Source: Chromatiaceae bacterium (GTDB lineage: Bacteria; Pseudomonadota; Gammaproteobacteria; Chromatiales; Chromatiaceae). Taken from it: a stretch of DNA of 43,593 bases. The notes beneath the pieces are model-generated. The model searched no databases and was not told the origin of the DNA. It saw only the letters and a program-made list of their open reading frames with translations. The stretch lies in assembly GCA_024639005.1 (NCBI GenBank), contig JAHEJD010000011.1, positions 17,837 through 61,429 of the forward strand. Reading direction: 5' to 3'. How positions within the stretch are numbered: the stretch's first letter is position 1; every line of letters begins with the position of its first letter. Shown piece after piece: positions 26,001 to 32,596 of this stretch. Position numbers and translations under genes: made by a program.

Positions 26001-26453
26001 ACGTCTTGCCGCCGCGATCAGATCGCTGGCGCGCGCCACCGAGAGTCCGATCTCCACCCTGCCGATGGCGTAATCGCCCTCGGCCATGTCGACACCGACA
26101 TCGAATACGCCGTCCTCGACCGCATCGAGTCGGCTATCCGCCGTGAACGGACGCGCCAGGATCTGCGGGCTACCCGCCACGGTGAGGGTGCCTTCACTGT
26201 CCATAATGCGCACGTAGACGATATCGGGTGACGCCAGTGAGCGCTTGGCCACGCTGTCGAGACGGGCCAGATCAGTGGCCAGTACCGCATCACGCGTGAG
26301 ATTGGCCATCGATTCCGCGCTAACCTGCGCACGCAGCGCGAGCTCCTCCTCGCTGGACTGCGTCAGGTAGTGGACGCTGCTCAGGACCAGAATCAGCAGC
26401 AGGATGCCCTCGATCAGGGCGACCCCAATTATGGTTTTGAGTCGAAACGACAC
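23010..26453 (-). CDS. Hybrid sensor kinase, PAS-PAS-HisKA-HATPase-REC-Hpt
   Basis: A 1147-residue inner membrane kinase with a GTG start and a GGGAG site 8 bases upstream. Transmembrane helices at about 8-27 and 153-175 flank a periplasmic region of about 125 residues; HAMP about 176-230; PAS about 245-360 and 372-490; HisKA with H521 (HMSHEIRSP); HATPase about 620-740 with a DSGIGI box and GGTGLGLSI; a receiver-like domain without the normal acceptor site (about 755-865); a true receiver with D938; and a C-terminal Hpt with H1084 (AHTLKSCAGTFGA). This holds all steps needed to pass phosphate to the LuxO-like protein, combining LuxQ- and LuxU-type roles. The periplasmic binding protein encoded 12 bp upstream is its likely ligand partner. 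Confidence 0.92.
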   Translation of the reverse strand: MSFRLKTIIGVALIEGILLLILVLSSVHYLTQSSEEELALRAQVSAESMANLTRDAVLATDLARLDSVAKRSLASPDIVYVRIMDSEGTLTVAGSPQILARPFTADSRLDAVEDGVFDVGVDMAEGDYAIGRVEIGLSVARASDLIAAARRHLSGIAMVEMLLVALFSYILGAYLTRGLANLGHAAHLITDGGLGAQVDVKGSDELAETGKAFNTMSLRLAESQRVMRQSIAESQSLADLLAEKELRLSTILDTAVDGVVTIDHRGIIDSINGSGARLFGYQAKELLGRNVSCLMPEPHRHGHDGYIQHYLETGEAKVIGRGRQVTGQRKDGSTFPMDLAISEMRLDDRRFFVGLVRDITEQLQVEAAARKSEAMRAAIVDANLDGLVTVDAQDRIIEFSAVAEEIFGHARDAVLGKNMADLIIPSQMRDMHRQGMQRYFATGEGPVLGKRIEVPALRADGGQFPVELTVLPIEVDGETFFTAAVRDISARKAEEQALVDAKQQAEVASAAKSRFLAHMSHEIRSPLNAVLGSLNLLLDAELTKDQRLYAKTAEASGKILLSLINDVLDFSKIEAGHLTLDETDFDIHALVGEAMDMVAFRARDKALPAAAIVDPDVFTWVRGDMPRLRQILNNLLDNALKFTERGGVVLRVEQRRARTDGVDLRFTVEDSGIGIPAESQAALFDEFQQVDSSDSTRFGGTGLGLSICQGLAKLMGGDIGLDSTPGRGSRFWVDVPLQLAAPRRGHDPGPALAFHSALAVGFDPLIADALTRICAGAGCALDTADIFAEDAASAELEVMLVDGRLAGTQLDGLARSARRIGVKRLLLIAAAENPAMLSRVKGGQYDDLVVTPLVIDDLRDSLAPQPPGKTPQSARPNAMRAASPGRSARLLLAEDSVANQVVASAMLHNAGYTVDIANNGREAIDMFGSEAYDAILMDLRMPQVDGLTATAAIRALPGGGEVPIIAMTANAMQQDVERCLAAGMDDFVPKPVDKRRLFETLARLLPSAAAVAEWTEDPQIAVEPAGSGAPLIDEDAVRKLAEDVTPGAVPAMLQMFVTETVQRAENLGLALDRSSLDVLEDEAHTLKSCAGTFGATRLQTLAREIEAACREGNQETAETLSRRMPEVLQQTLAAYRARFAYLSETDE

Positions 26454-26465
26454 CGCCGATGCTCC

Positions 26466-27320
26466 CTAGTCTTTGCTGCCCAGCGAGGTGCGGATGTTCA
26501 GGCGACGCACATCATCCCAGTCCGAATTCGACGCCGCTACGAGTCCCTTCAGCTTGAGTCTCTGCAGCGCAGCGCGCCCTGCCTCGTCTTCACTCATCCC
26601 CACCAGTGCCTGCTGGACGGCGGCGACAATCTCGGTGGGGACCTTTGGATTGGCGGCAATTGCGTGTGGGGTATATCCGGGTGTCATCCACAGGACGCGA
26701 AGCCGTTCTTGCACCTCGGGGTCAGTGGCCTTCAGCGTCCTGACGACACCGCCGCCGGCCGGGTACAGACCGTTCGCCACTGCCCGATAGACCGAGTCAT
26801 GGGATGAAACATACTTTTGCGTAAACCGGATGCCCTCCGCGGTAAGGCTGGCGCGTGGTAATACGCTCGCGGCGAAGGCCGCCGGTGCGGGGAACGCCAG
26901 CTCCTGGCCCTCGAGGTCGCTGAGCGTCTCGATCGACGAGTCCTTTCGCACCACCAGAATGCCTTGAATCTGCTTGTCCCGGGCCTTGGCAACGGCCTGA
27001 AAACCCGCGTCGCCCTGATTGAACACCGTGAAGTGATAGGGGTTCATGTAGGCGAAGTCGTATTCGCCCCGGCGAATGCGATCCTCGAAGCTCGGGATGT
27101 CCGGCGCCGTCCGAAAAACAAAGCGGTAGCCGGTGCGTGCCTGCAGATACTGCAACATCGGTGCCCAGGATTTCAGGAGCTTGCTCGGTGCCTGCTGCGG
27201 CACGACCGCAAAACTGAAGACGCGCTGCGGCGTTTCCTTGGCGGCGACCGCGGTAATCTCAGCGAGCGCGACAATGCAAATCAGAACACCGACGACAATC
27301 CTCGATAACGGACCTTTCAT
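26466..27320 (-). CDS. PhnD-like periplasmic substrate-binding protein
   Basis: A 284-residue PhnD/SsuA/transferrin-type periplasmic binding protein. The signal peptide covers about 1-28 (core VVGVLICIVALAEITAV). The fold signature includes FAVVPQQAPSKLLKSWAPM, EYDFAYMNPYHFTVF and GILVVRKDSSIETLSDLEG. The frame stays open upstream, but the ATG at 27320 has a GAGGGG site at 6 bases and gives the signal peptide. No ABC transporter genes are nearby; it is first in an operon with the hybrid kinase, so a sensing role (as LuxP for LuxQ, though another fold family) is more likely than transport. The ligand is unknown; phosphonate-like or other anions are possible. Confidence 0.88.
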   Translation of the reverse strand: MKGPLSRIVVGVLICIVALAEITAVAAKETPQRVFSFAVVPQQAPSKLLKSWAPMLQYLQARTGYRFVFRTAPDIPSFEDRIRRGEYDFAYMNPYHFTVFNQGDAGFQAVAKARDKQIQGILVVRKDSSIETLSDLEGQELAFPAPAAFAASVLPRASLTAEGIRFTQKYVSSHDSVYRAVANGLYPAGGGVVRTLKATDPEVQERLRVLWMTPGYTPHAIAANPKVPTEIVAAVQQALVGMSEDEAGRAALQRLKLKGLVAASNSDWDDVRRLNIRTSLGSKD

Positions 27321-27363
27321 TCGAGACCCCTCGATCCAAATGCGAATTTGCTGCAGCCTTGTC

Positions 27364-27380
27364 TGCAAGGCCTGAGCCAA
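27364..27380 (-). promoter_or_regulatory. Sigma-54 promoter of the sensor operon
   Basis: Read on the minus strand: TTGGCTCAGGCCTTGCA, with GG and GC 12 bp apart and a perfect TTGCA -12 box. The predicted start is about 27353, giving a 33-nt leader before the PhnD-like gene. Together with the palindrome at 27455 it suggests that the LuxO-like regulator controls its own operon. Confidence 0.8.
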
Positions 27381-27454
27381 TCCGCAATACGGCAGCGATC
27401 TCGCGCGATATGCCGAAGCCGCTAGCGGCTCGAACGTGTTTTTTCGCAGATTCG

Positions 27455-27469
27455 TTCGCAAATTGCGAA
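27455..27469. promoter_or_regulatory. LuxO-type palindrome between divergent operons
   Basis: TTCGCAAATTGCGAA is a perfect inverted repeat around a central A. It is a symmetric variant of TTGCA-N3-TGCAA (TCGCA-AAT-TGCGA). It sits about 110 bp from the start of the minus-strand sensor operon and about 140 bp from that of the plus-strand phosphatase operon, so one site could serve both. Confidence 0.6.
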
Positions 27470-27578
27470 GCGTTATGGAATACCCCCATTCATACGGCCC
27501 GTAAAAGCACGGCGGGAGGGATTCAAAGGCGGCCTCTGGGTCCGCAGACCCAGGAGCCGGGGGCGATAGAGGCGAAGG

Positions 27579-27594
27579 TGGCACGATTCTCGCG
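27579..27594 (+). promoter_or_regulatory. Sigma-54 promoter of the phosphatase/kinase operon
   Basis: TGGCACGATTCTCGCG has the full TGGCACG -24 box and GC (27592-27593) 12 bp after GG. The predicted start is about 27605, with a leader of about 105 nt to the ATG at 27711. Confidence 0.7.
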
Positions 27595-27710
27595 ACGCTT
27601 AGCGCATAGAGCAACATTGGCGATCTGCACAGCCCCCGACATCAGGCGCAACCACTATGCAGATTGCAGCAGCCACGGCCCGGAGCCGTTCAACACTAAA
27701 GATATCGGCC

Positions 27711-28961
27711 ATGCAGACAGAAACCGTACTCGTCGTCGAGGACAGTCAGTCAGAACAGCTGCGCATGAGCGCCATGCTGCAGGGCTTCGGCTACCGCGTG
27801 GCGACCGCGGAAAACGGCCAGCAGGCGCTCGAGATACTGCGCCGCAAGGCGATTCGCCTAGTCGTCAGCGACTGGCGGATGCCGGCAATGACCGGCATCG
27901 ACCTGTGTCGTGCGCTGCGCGATGATCCGACTTTCGGTCAGCCCTACGTCATCCTGGTGACAGGACAGAACACCAAGACCGATCTGGTGGCCGGGATGGA
28001 TGCGGGCGCCGATGACTTTATCGCCAAACCCTTCAGCAGCGAGGAGTTGCGCGTCAGGCTGCAGGCAGGCATGCGGATTCTTGGTTTGCGACGTAAGTCG
28101 GAACAGCGCAGTCTGCAGCTCGCAGATGCACTGTCGCGCGAGGCTGAGGCCAACCGCATGATACGTCGCGACCTCGCGCTCGCGGCGCGCATGCAGCGCG
28201 AGTTCCTACCCGCCCCGGTCAGTCCCTTCCCGCAGATCGATATCGGCACGCTGTTTCATGCGGCCAGCATGGTGGCCGGTGACGGCTACAACTTTTTCCG
28301 GCTCGATGAACACCACCTCGGCTTCTTCCTGATCGACGTGGCCGGGCACGGGGTCGCCGCGGCCATGCTGTCGTTCGCCGTGTCGCGACTGCTGTCACCC
28401 GAGTACACCACCGGCCCGCTGCGCGGCCACGCGGATGACGCCCTGTCGCAGACATCCCGTCTGCTGCCCGAGCACATCGTACCGCCGGATCAGGTGCTGC
28501 ACTGGCTCAACCGACATTTCGTCGAGACCGACGATTGCACCCACTATCTGACCATGGTCTACGGCGTGCTTAATATCGAAACCGGCGCAGGAGAGTTGTG
28601 CCAAGCCGGCCACCCTCACCCGCTGATCGTCGAGAATCAACGCCGGGTAAAGAAGTTGGGCACGGGGGGATTCCCAGTCGGCATGCTCGCGGAGGCGACC
28701 TACGAGCCTGTCTTGTTCCACCTTGGCGAGGGTGAACGTCTGGTTCTCTATTCGGACGGTATCACCGAGAGTCGCGGCGAGGATGGCAGCCCTTTCGGTA
28801 CTCAGCGCCTGGCCAATCTGCTCGGGCAGATCCATGACCGTGAGCTCAGCGAGGGCATTACTCAGATCGGCATCCAACTGCTGCAGGGCTGGCTACGTGA
28901 CACACCGGGCGAGGACGACATATCTCTGCTCGCCATCGAACGGCGTACGGCGGCGCACTGA
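27711..28961 (+). CDS. Response regulator with PP2C (RsbU/SpoIIE-like) phosphatase domain
   Basis: A 416-residue protein. The N-terminal receiver (about 5-120) has phospho-acceptor D54 (VVSDWRMPAMTG). After a coiled linker (about 130-160), a PP2C/SpoIIE phosphatase domain (about 180-410) shows metal-binding aspartates in VAGDGYNFF, DVAGHGVAAAM, YSDGITESR and GEDDISLL. Such proteins dephosphorylate an anti-anti-sigma (STAS) protein; the STAS target is probably the one encoded at 29601. The layout matches the REC-PP2C part of HsbR or SypE. The ATG at 27711 begins right at the receiver; an ATG at 27657 would add 18 residues. The next gene starts two bases after the stop. Confidence 0.88.
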   Translation: MQTETVLVVEDSQSEQLRMSAMLQGFGYRVATAENGQQALEILRRKAIRLVVSDWRMPAMTGIDLCRALRDDPTFGQPYVILVTGQNTKTDLVAGMDAGADDFIAKPFSSEELRVRLQAGMRILGLRRKSEQRSLQLADALSREAEANRMIRRDLALAARMQREFLPAPVSPFPQIDIGTLFHAASMVAGDGYNFFRLDEHHLGFFLIDVAGHGVAAAMLSFAVSRLLSPEYTTGPLRGHADDALSQTSRLLPEHIVPPDQVLHWLNRHFVETDDCTHYLTMVYGVLNIETGAGELCQAGHPHPLIVENQRRVKKLGTGGFPVGMLAEATYEPVLFHLGEGERLVLYSDGITESRGEDGSPFGTQRLANLLGQIHDRELSEGITQIGIQLLQGWLRDTPGEDDISLLAIERRTAAH

Positions 28962-28962
28962 G

Positions 28963-29361
28963 ATGAGGGCCCTGTTCCTCAAGGTGGCTGCTCAGGCCAA
29001 GGCAATACCCGATGCCGCAGAGCGCATCGCCCGCTTCGCCGCGGTCGTCGGCCTCGACCTACAGGACTGCTTTGAGATCAAGGTCGTGATTGCCGAAGTC
29101 CTTAACAACGTCGCGGCCCATGGCAGCGTTGACGAGGCCCGGGGCGCAATCGAAGTCCACTGCCGGCACAGCGACACCTGCCTGCAGCTCATCGTGAACG
29201 ACCGCGGCAGGCCGCTCGACAGCCTGCCCAGCGGCAATATTCCACTCGCCGGTGCCGAAAGCGGTCGCGGTTGGCCGATCATCATCCACTGGACCGACAC
29301 GATCGACTATCGTCCCGGACCACCCTTCAACACCCTCACACTGACCAGGACGCTGTCCTGA
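28963..29361 (+). CDS. RsbW-like anti-sigma factor/STAS kinase (HATPase_c_2)
   Basis: A 132-residue GHKL ATPase of the RsbW type. The N box (IAEVLNNVAAHG), the G1 box (NDRGRP) and G2 (SGRGWPII) are all present, so it probably binds ATP and phosphorylates the STAS protein. The ATG at 28963 follows the phosphatase stop (TGA 28959-28961) almost directly; the longer open frame upstream is the phosphatase in another frame. Phosphatase and kinase are separate genes here, whereas HsbR and SypE carry them in one chain. Confidence 0.85.
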   Translation: MRALFLKVAAQAKAIPDAAERIARFAAVVGLDLQDCFEIKVVIAEVLNNVAAHGSVDEARGAIEVHCRHSDTCLQLIVNDRGRPLDSLPSGNIPLAGAESGRGWPIIIHWTDTIDYRPGPPFNTLTLTRTLS

Positions 29362-29430
29362 GCGCGGCGGGCCGGTCGAATCTCCTTCGCCAACCGATGG
29401 CGGCGGGCGACCGCCTGCACCAGCGCGCGC

Positions 29431-29489
29431 TTTGCATTTTGCAAGCGTCTTCCCAATTTGCCGTCGCCGTCCTTTGCAAATCGCAAGAG
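29431..29489. promoter_or_regulatory. Two LuxO-type enhancer sites upstream of the EPS operon
   Basis: TTGCATTTTGCAA (29432-29444) is an exact TTGCA-N3-TGCAA operator. A second site, TTTGCAAATCGCAAG (29473-29487), differs at one operator base. They lie about 135 and 95 bp before the predicted start at about 29575. Confidence 0.7.
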
Positions 29490-29548
29490 AATCTCAATAA
29501 TATTCTTCAAGTAATTGATTTTAATAACTTTTACTGACTTTCTTTTTT

Positions 29549-29564
29549 TGGCACGCAGCGTGAA
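29549..29564 (+). promoter_or_regulatory. Sigma-54-like promoter of the first EPS operon
   Basis: TGGCACGCAGCGTGAA has a perfect -24 box after a T run, but GA instead of GC at the -12 position. Placement (start about 29575, leader about 25 nt, two enhancer sites upstream) supports it despite the mismatch. Confidence 0.55.
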
Positions 29565-29600
29565 AGGGTACCTCTGAACAAACACGCATGAGGTACCACA

Positions 29601-29954
29601 ATGCAACTACACAGCGAATCCCATGGGCCGGTTGAACTGGTCGCCCTGCCGACACGGCTGGTCATGGCCAATGCACAGGAAGCGCGCGCAGCACTCAAAC
29701 GACTGGTCGAACAAGGACACCATCGTCTGGTATTCGATCTACGCAAGGTCGAGTTCGTCGATTCCAGTGGCCTGTCGGTATTGGTCTCTACCCTCAAAGC
29801 GGTCAAGCCGCACCGGGGCGAGGTGGTGCTGCTGAGCCCGTCGAACGGCGTGCGTTCACTGATCGAACTCACCCGCCTGCACCAGGTGTTTGCGATCTTC
29901 GAGGACAGAGCGGCGGCACTGCACGAACTGGGATCAGCCGAGGTCTCATCGTGA
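29601..29954 (+). CDS. STAS anti-anti-sigma factor (RsbV/SypA-like)
   Basis: A 117-residue STAS protein. The phosphorylation segment EFVDSSGLSVLVS is intact, with Ser56 the usual phosphoacceptor. In partner switching the unphosphorylated form binds a target or the RsbW-like kinase. It is the first gene of the EPS operon and its TGA overlaps the GTG start of the export gene (29951). The same position is held by sypA in the Vibrio fischeri syp cluster, where it switches biofilm formation; a similar gate on EPS production is a reasonable inference. Confidence 0.88.
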   Translation: MQLHSESHGPVELVALPTRLVMANAQEARAALKRLVEQGHHRLVFDLRKVEFVDSSGLSVLVSTLKAVKPHRGEVVLLSPSNGVRSLIELTRLHQVFAIFEDRAAALHELGSAEVSS

Positions 29955-31147
29955 TCCATCGCACGCCGCTGCTGCTCGCTCTTGCCGCTATGGTCTCAGG
30001 CCTGACGATCGGCTGCACTTCGCTCAATACCGGCACGCTGCGCGCCACGTCGCCGGAACTATCGGCCGACAGCGCATCGCTATCGTCCACCGACACGTCA
30101 TCGCGTGGCCATTCGCTCGCGGGGCGGTCCCTGGTGCCGCGACCTATCGATCCACCATCGCTGCCACGTTGGGCGGAGAACCCACCGCTGTCGCCGGGCG
30201 ACCGCCTTCAGGTCGAGGTCCAGGATGGTGAGGGCTTCAGCGGCCGTTACGAGGTGGGCATCGATGGTGCGCTGCAGCTGCCGTATCTGCCGGCGCTGCC
30301 GGTGGCCGGTAGCGACACACGCGCTGCCGAGGTACAGATTTCCGCGGCCCTGGTCACGGCGGAATTCTTCAAACCGGATCGGCTGCGCGTGAGCGTCCGC
30401 GTCCACGAATGGTCGCACGCACAGGTGCATGTCAGCGGGGCGGTATTCGATCCGGGGATGGTGTCGATCAACGCGCGCAATCCTGAAGAACGCGCGTTGA
30501 AACGCGACCTGGCTTCGGGTGATTTCCCGTCGCAACGCATGCTAACAGCGGCGCTGCGCGCGGCCGGCGGTGTGCGCCCCGACGCCGCGGTCGATGCAAT
30601 CCAGGTGATCCGGAGCGGCAGGACGCTAGTGGTCGATTATTCCGGGCTGATTCAGGGTCACGCCGTCGCGGCGGTGCCGCTGATGAGCGGCGACAGAGTC
30701 GTTGTATCCAGCAGCGGCAAATTCGATGCCGCGCTGGTCGCCCCCTCTGCAATCACACCGCCGGGGATTCGGATCTTCATGTCGAACCTGACCACACCGG
30801 CCACCGGCAATGCGGCCTCCGCGATCGGTAAGGTGGCATCGAGCCTGCCCTATGGCTCACGCCTGCTGACCGCCGCGGTCTCGGCCAACTGCGTTGGTGG
30901 GACCCAAAGCACGAGCGCGGGTCGCCTTGTGGTCTTGGTGCGCAGTGCCGCAGACCGGGACGCTGAACGCGTGATCGAACGCCCCATCGACGACCTGCTT
31001 CGGGAACCACAGCGCGATGACCTCAACCCCTTCGTGATGCCGAATGACAGCGTTGCCTGCTATGACTCCGGTGTCACCAATCTACGTGATATCGCGCGCG
31101 CCCTGGGCGAAATCCTGCTGCCGTTGTCGCTGCTGTCACTGTTGTAA
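29951..31147 (+). CDS. Polysaccharide export lipoprotein, OPX (Wza-like) family
   Basis: A 398-residue outer-membrane polysaccharide export protein with a GTG start overlapping the STAS stop. The signal peptide ends at a lipobox (GLTIGC, Cys22). The Poly_export domain is at about 75-160 (LSPGDRLQVEVQDGEGFSG, then VGIDGALQLPYLPALPVAG) and is followed by an SLBB-like region (HVSGAVFDPGMV). The C-terminus ends in a hydrophobic stretch (ALGEILLPLSLLSLL) in the place where Wza has its membrane-spanning helix. It should form the outer-membrane channel for the EPS. Confidence 0.9.
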   Translation: MIHRTPLLLALAAMVSGLTIGCTSLNTGTLRATSPELSADSASLSSTDTSSRGHSLAGRSLVPRPIDPPSLPRWAENPPLSPGDRLQVEVQDGEGFSGRYEVGIDGALQLPYLPALPVAGSDTRAAEVQISAALVTAEFFKPDRLRVSVRVHEWSHAQVHVSGAVFDPGMVSINARNPEERALKRDLASGDFPSQRMLTAALRAAGGVRPDAAVDAIQVIRSGRTLVVDYSGLIQGHAVAAVPLMSGDRVVVSSSGKFDAALVAPSAITPPGIRIFMSNLTTPATGNAASAIGKVASSLPYGSRLLTAAVSANCVGGTQSTSAGRLVVLVRSAADRDAERVIERPIDDLLREPQRDDLNPFVMPNDSVACYDSGVTNLRDIARALGEILLPLSLLSLL

Positions 31148-31165
31148 CTAAGGACACCCGCTGAA

Positions 31166-32596
31166 ATGGAACGCATCGTCGAACATACCGCGAACCGCCG
31201 GCCAACGCCGCGCCGCGCAGCATGGCTTACCGTGCTGCTCAGCCACGGCAGCAGCCTGCCACGATCCCGCCGACTGCCCCTGTATGCGGGGATTGCCCTC
31301 GCCATGCTGGCGGTCATTTGGACACCGACTGCACTGTTCCTTCTGCTGAAGCCCACGACCTACACCAGCACTTGGGCGCTGATTCTACCCGGCTCAGGCG
31401 CCGGTCATGCGGTGTCATTGGAGAACGTCGGTCAGGCCTCGGCGACGATGAGTTCGCCGTATACGAGCCGCTCGGTCGACCCCAAGGTCAACTACAAGGC
31501 GGTGGCCGAGAGCGATCCGGTCCTGGCGGCGGCTGCCGCCGCGATCGGCATGCGGGCCGAAGATTTCGACAAGCCGCGCATCAAACTGGTCGACCAGACG
31601 GCGCTGATGAACTTCCGCGTCTCCGGCGCGACACCCGAGCAGGCCCTGGCCAAGTCCAACGCCCTTTATGCGGCGCTGCAGGCGGAGCTGGAGCGACTGC
31701 GCAGCGACGAACTGCGCCGCCGCGAGGCCGGCATCAGCGACATGCTGAGCAGCTTCAGCGCCAAACTCCGCACTGCCCAGCAGCGCATCCTCGACTACCA
31801 GGCCGATGCCCAGATCGTCTCAATCGAACAGTTCAACGAGCTGATCCTAAACCTCGAGCGTCTGCGCACACAGGTGCGCGATCTCAAGGCACGCCGTGCC
31901 GGCCTGGCCGGTCAGCTGGAATCTCTTCGAGATGCGCTGCAGATCGACCCACAATCCGCTACCGCGCTGCTCGAACTGCAGCAGGACGCCCTGTTCGGCC
32001 GGCTCGCCGAAGACTGGGCCGCTGCATCGGCATTGTTGACCCGCAACCGCGCCCGTTGGGGCAAGAAGCATCAGCAGGTGGTCAGCGCGCAAGACGACGA
32101 GAGCGAGCTTCGCCGTGCGCTGGTTGGCCGCGCGCGCGCGCTGGCCCCGACGCTCGCGTTGAATAGCGAGCGCCTGATCGCGAAGGGGTCATCGGCGCCC
32201 GAATTGTATCGGCGCCTCATCGAACTCGACGCCGAGCGGCGTGGACTCGATGCACAGATTGCCAGCCTCGCACAGGACATTGACGAGCAGGACCGTCTGC
32301 TCGAACGCAACACCACCGACGCCAGCAATCTCGAAGACCTGAAGCGCCGGCATCAGGTCGCCACAGCGGTCTTCACGACCGCGCTCGCCAAGGCGGACAT
32401 CGGCAAATCAGATCGCTTCAGCTCCTACCCTCTGGTACAGCTGTTGGCGACACCGACCCGGCCGACCAAGGCCGACACCCTCGGCCGCAACCTCGCCGTG
32501 CTCGGCGCGGCAGCGGGTTCCCTATTCTCACTATTCGGCCTGTACCTGTTATGGATACGCAAACCCTTCTTCCAGAGACTCTTGAAGAACGCGTAG
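31166..32596 (+). CDS. Wzz/PCP chain-length regulator without kinase domain
   Basis: A 476-residue polysaccharide co-polymerase. Transmembrane helix 1 is at about 41-62 and helix 2 at about 448-468, with a long periplasmic coiled-coil between (for example the stretches around LERLRSDELRRREAG and LNLERLRTQVRDLKAR). The C-terminus ends soon after helix 2 (LLWIRKPFFQRLLKNA), so there is no BY-kinase domain and no tyrosine tail. It should set chain length and bridge to the OPX channel. It starts 18 bp after the export gene. Confidence 0.87.
   Translation: MERIVEHTANRRPTPRRAAWLTVLLSHGSSLPRSRRLPLYAGIALAMLAVIWTPTALFLLLKPTTYTSTWALILPGSGAGHAVSLENVGQASATMSSPYTSRSVDPKVNYKAVAESDPVLAAAAAAIGMRAEDFDKPRIKLVDQTALMNFRVSGATPEQALAKSNALYAALQAELERLRSDELRRREAGISDMLSSFSAKLRTAQQRILDYQADAQIVSIEQFNELILNLERLRTQVRDLKARRAGLAGQLESLRDALQIDPQSATALLELQQDALFGRLAEDWAAASALLTRNRARWGKKHQQVVSAQDDESELRRALVGRARALAPTLALNSERLIAKGSSAPELYRRLIELDAERRGLDAQIASLAQDIDEQDRLLERNTTDASNLEDLKRRHQVATAVFTTALAKADIGKSDRFSSYPLVQLLATPTRPTKADTLGRNLAVLGAAAGSLFSLFGLYLLWIRKPFFQRLLKNA

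Noticed and set aside
24945-26231. Open frame of 428 codons opposite the hybrid kinase
   Set aside because: Mirror of conserved PAS and sensor coding sequence; no independent motifs or ribosome site.
27658-27669. TGCAGATTGCAG, another operator-like sequence near the phosphatase gene
   Set aside because: It lies downstream of the predicted sigma-54 start, where an enhancer is not expected, and has two mismatches.
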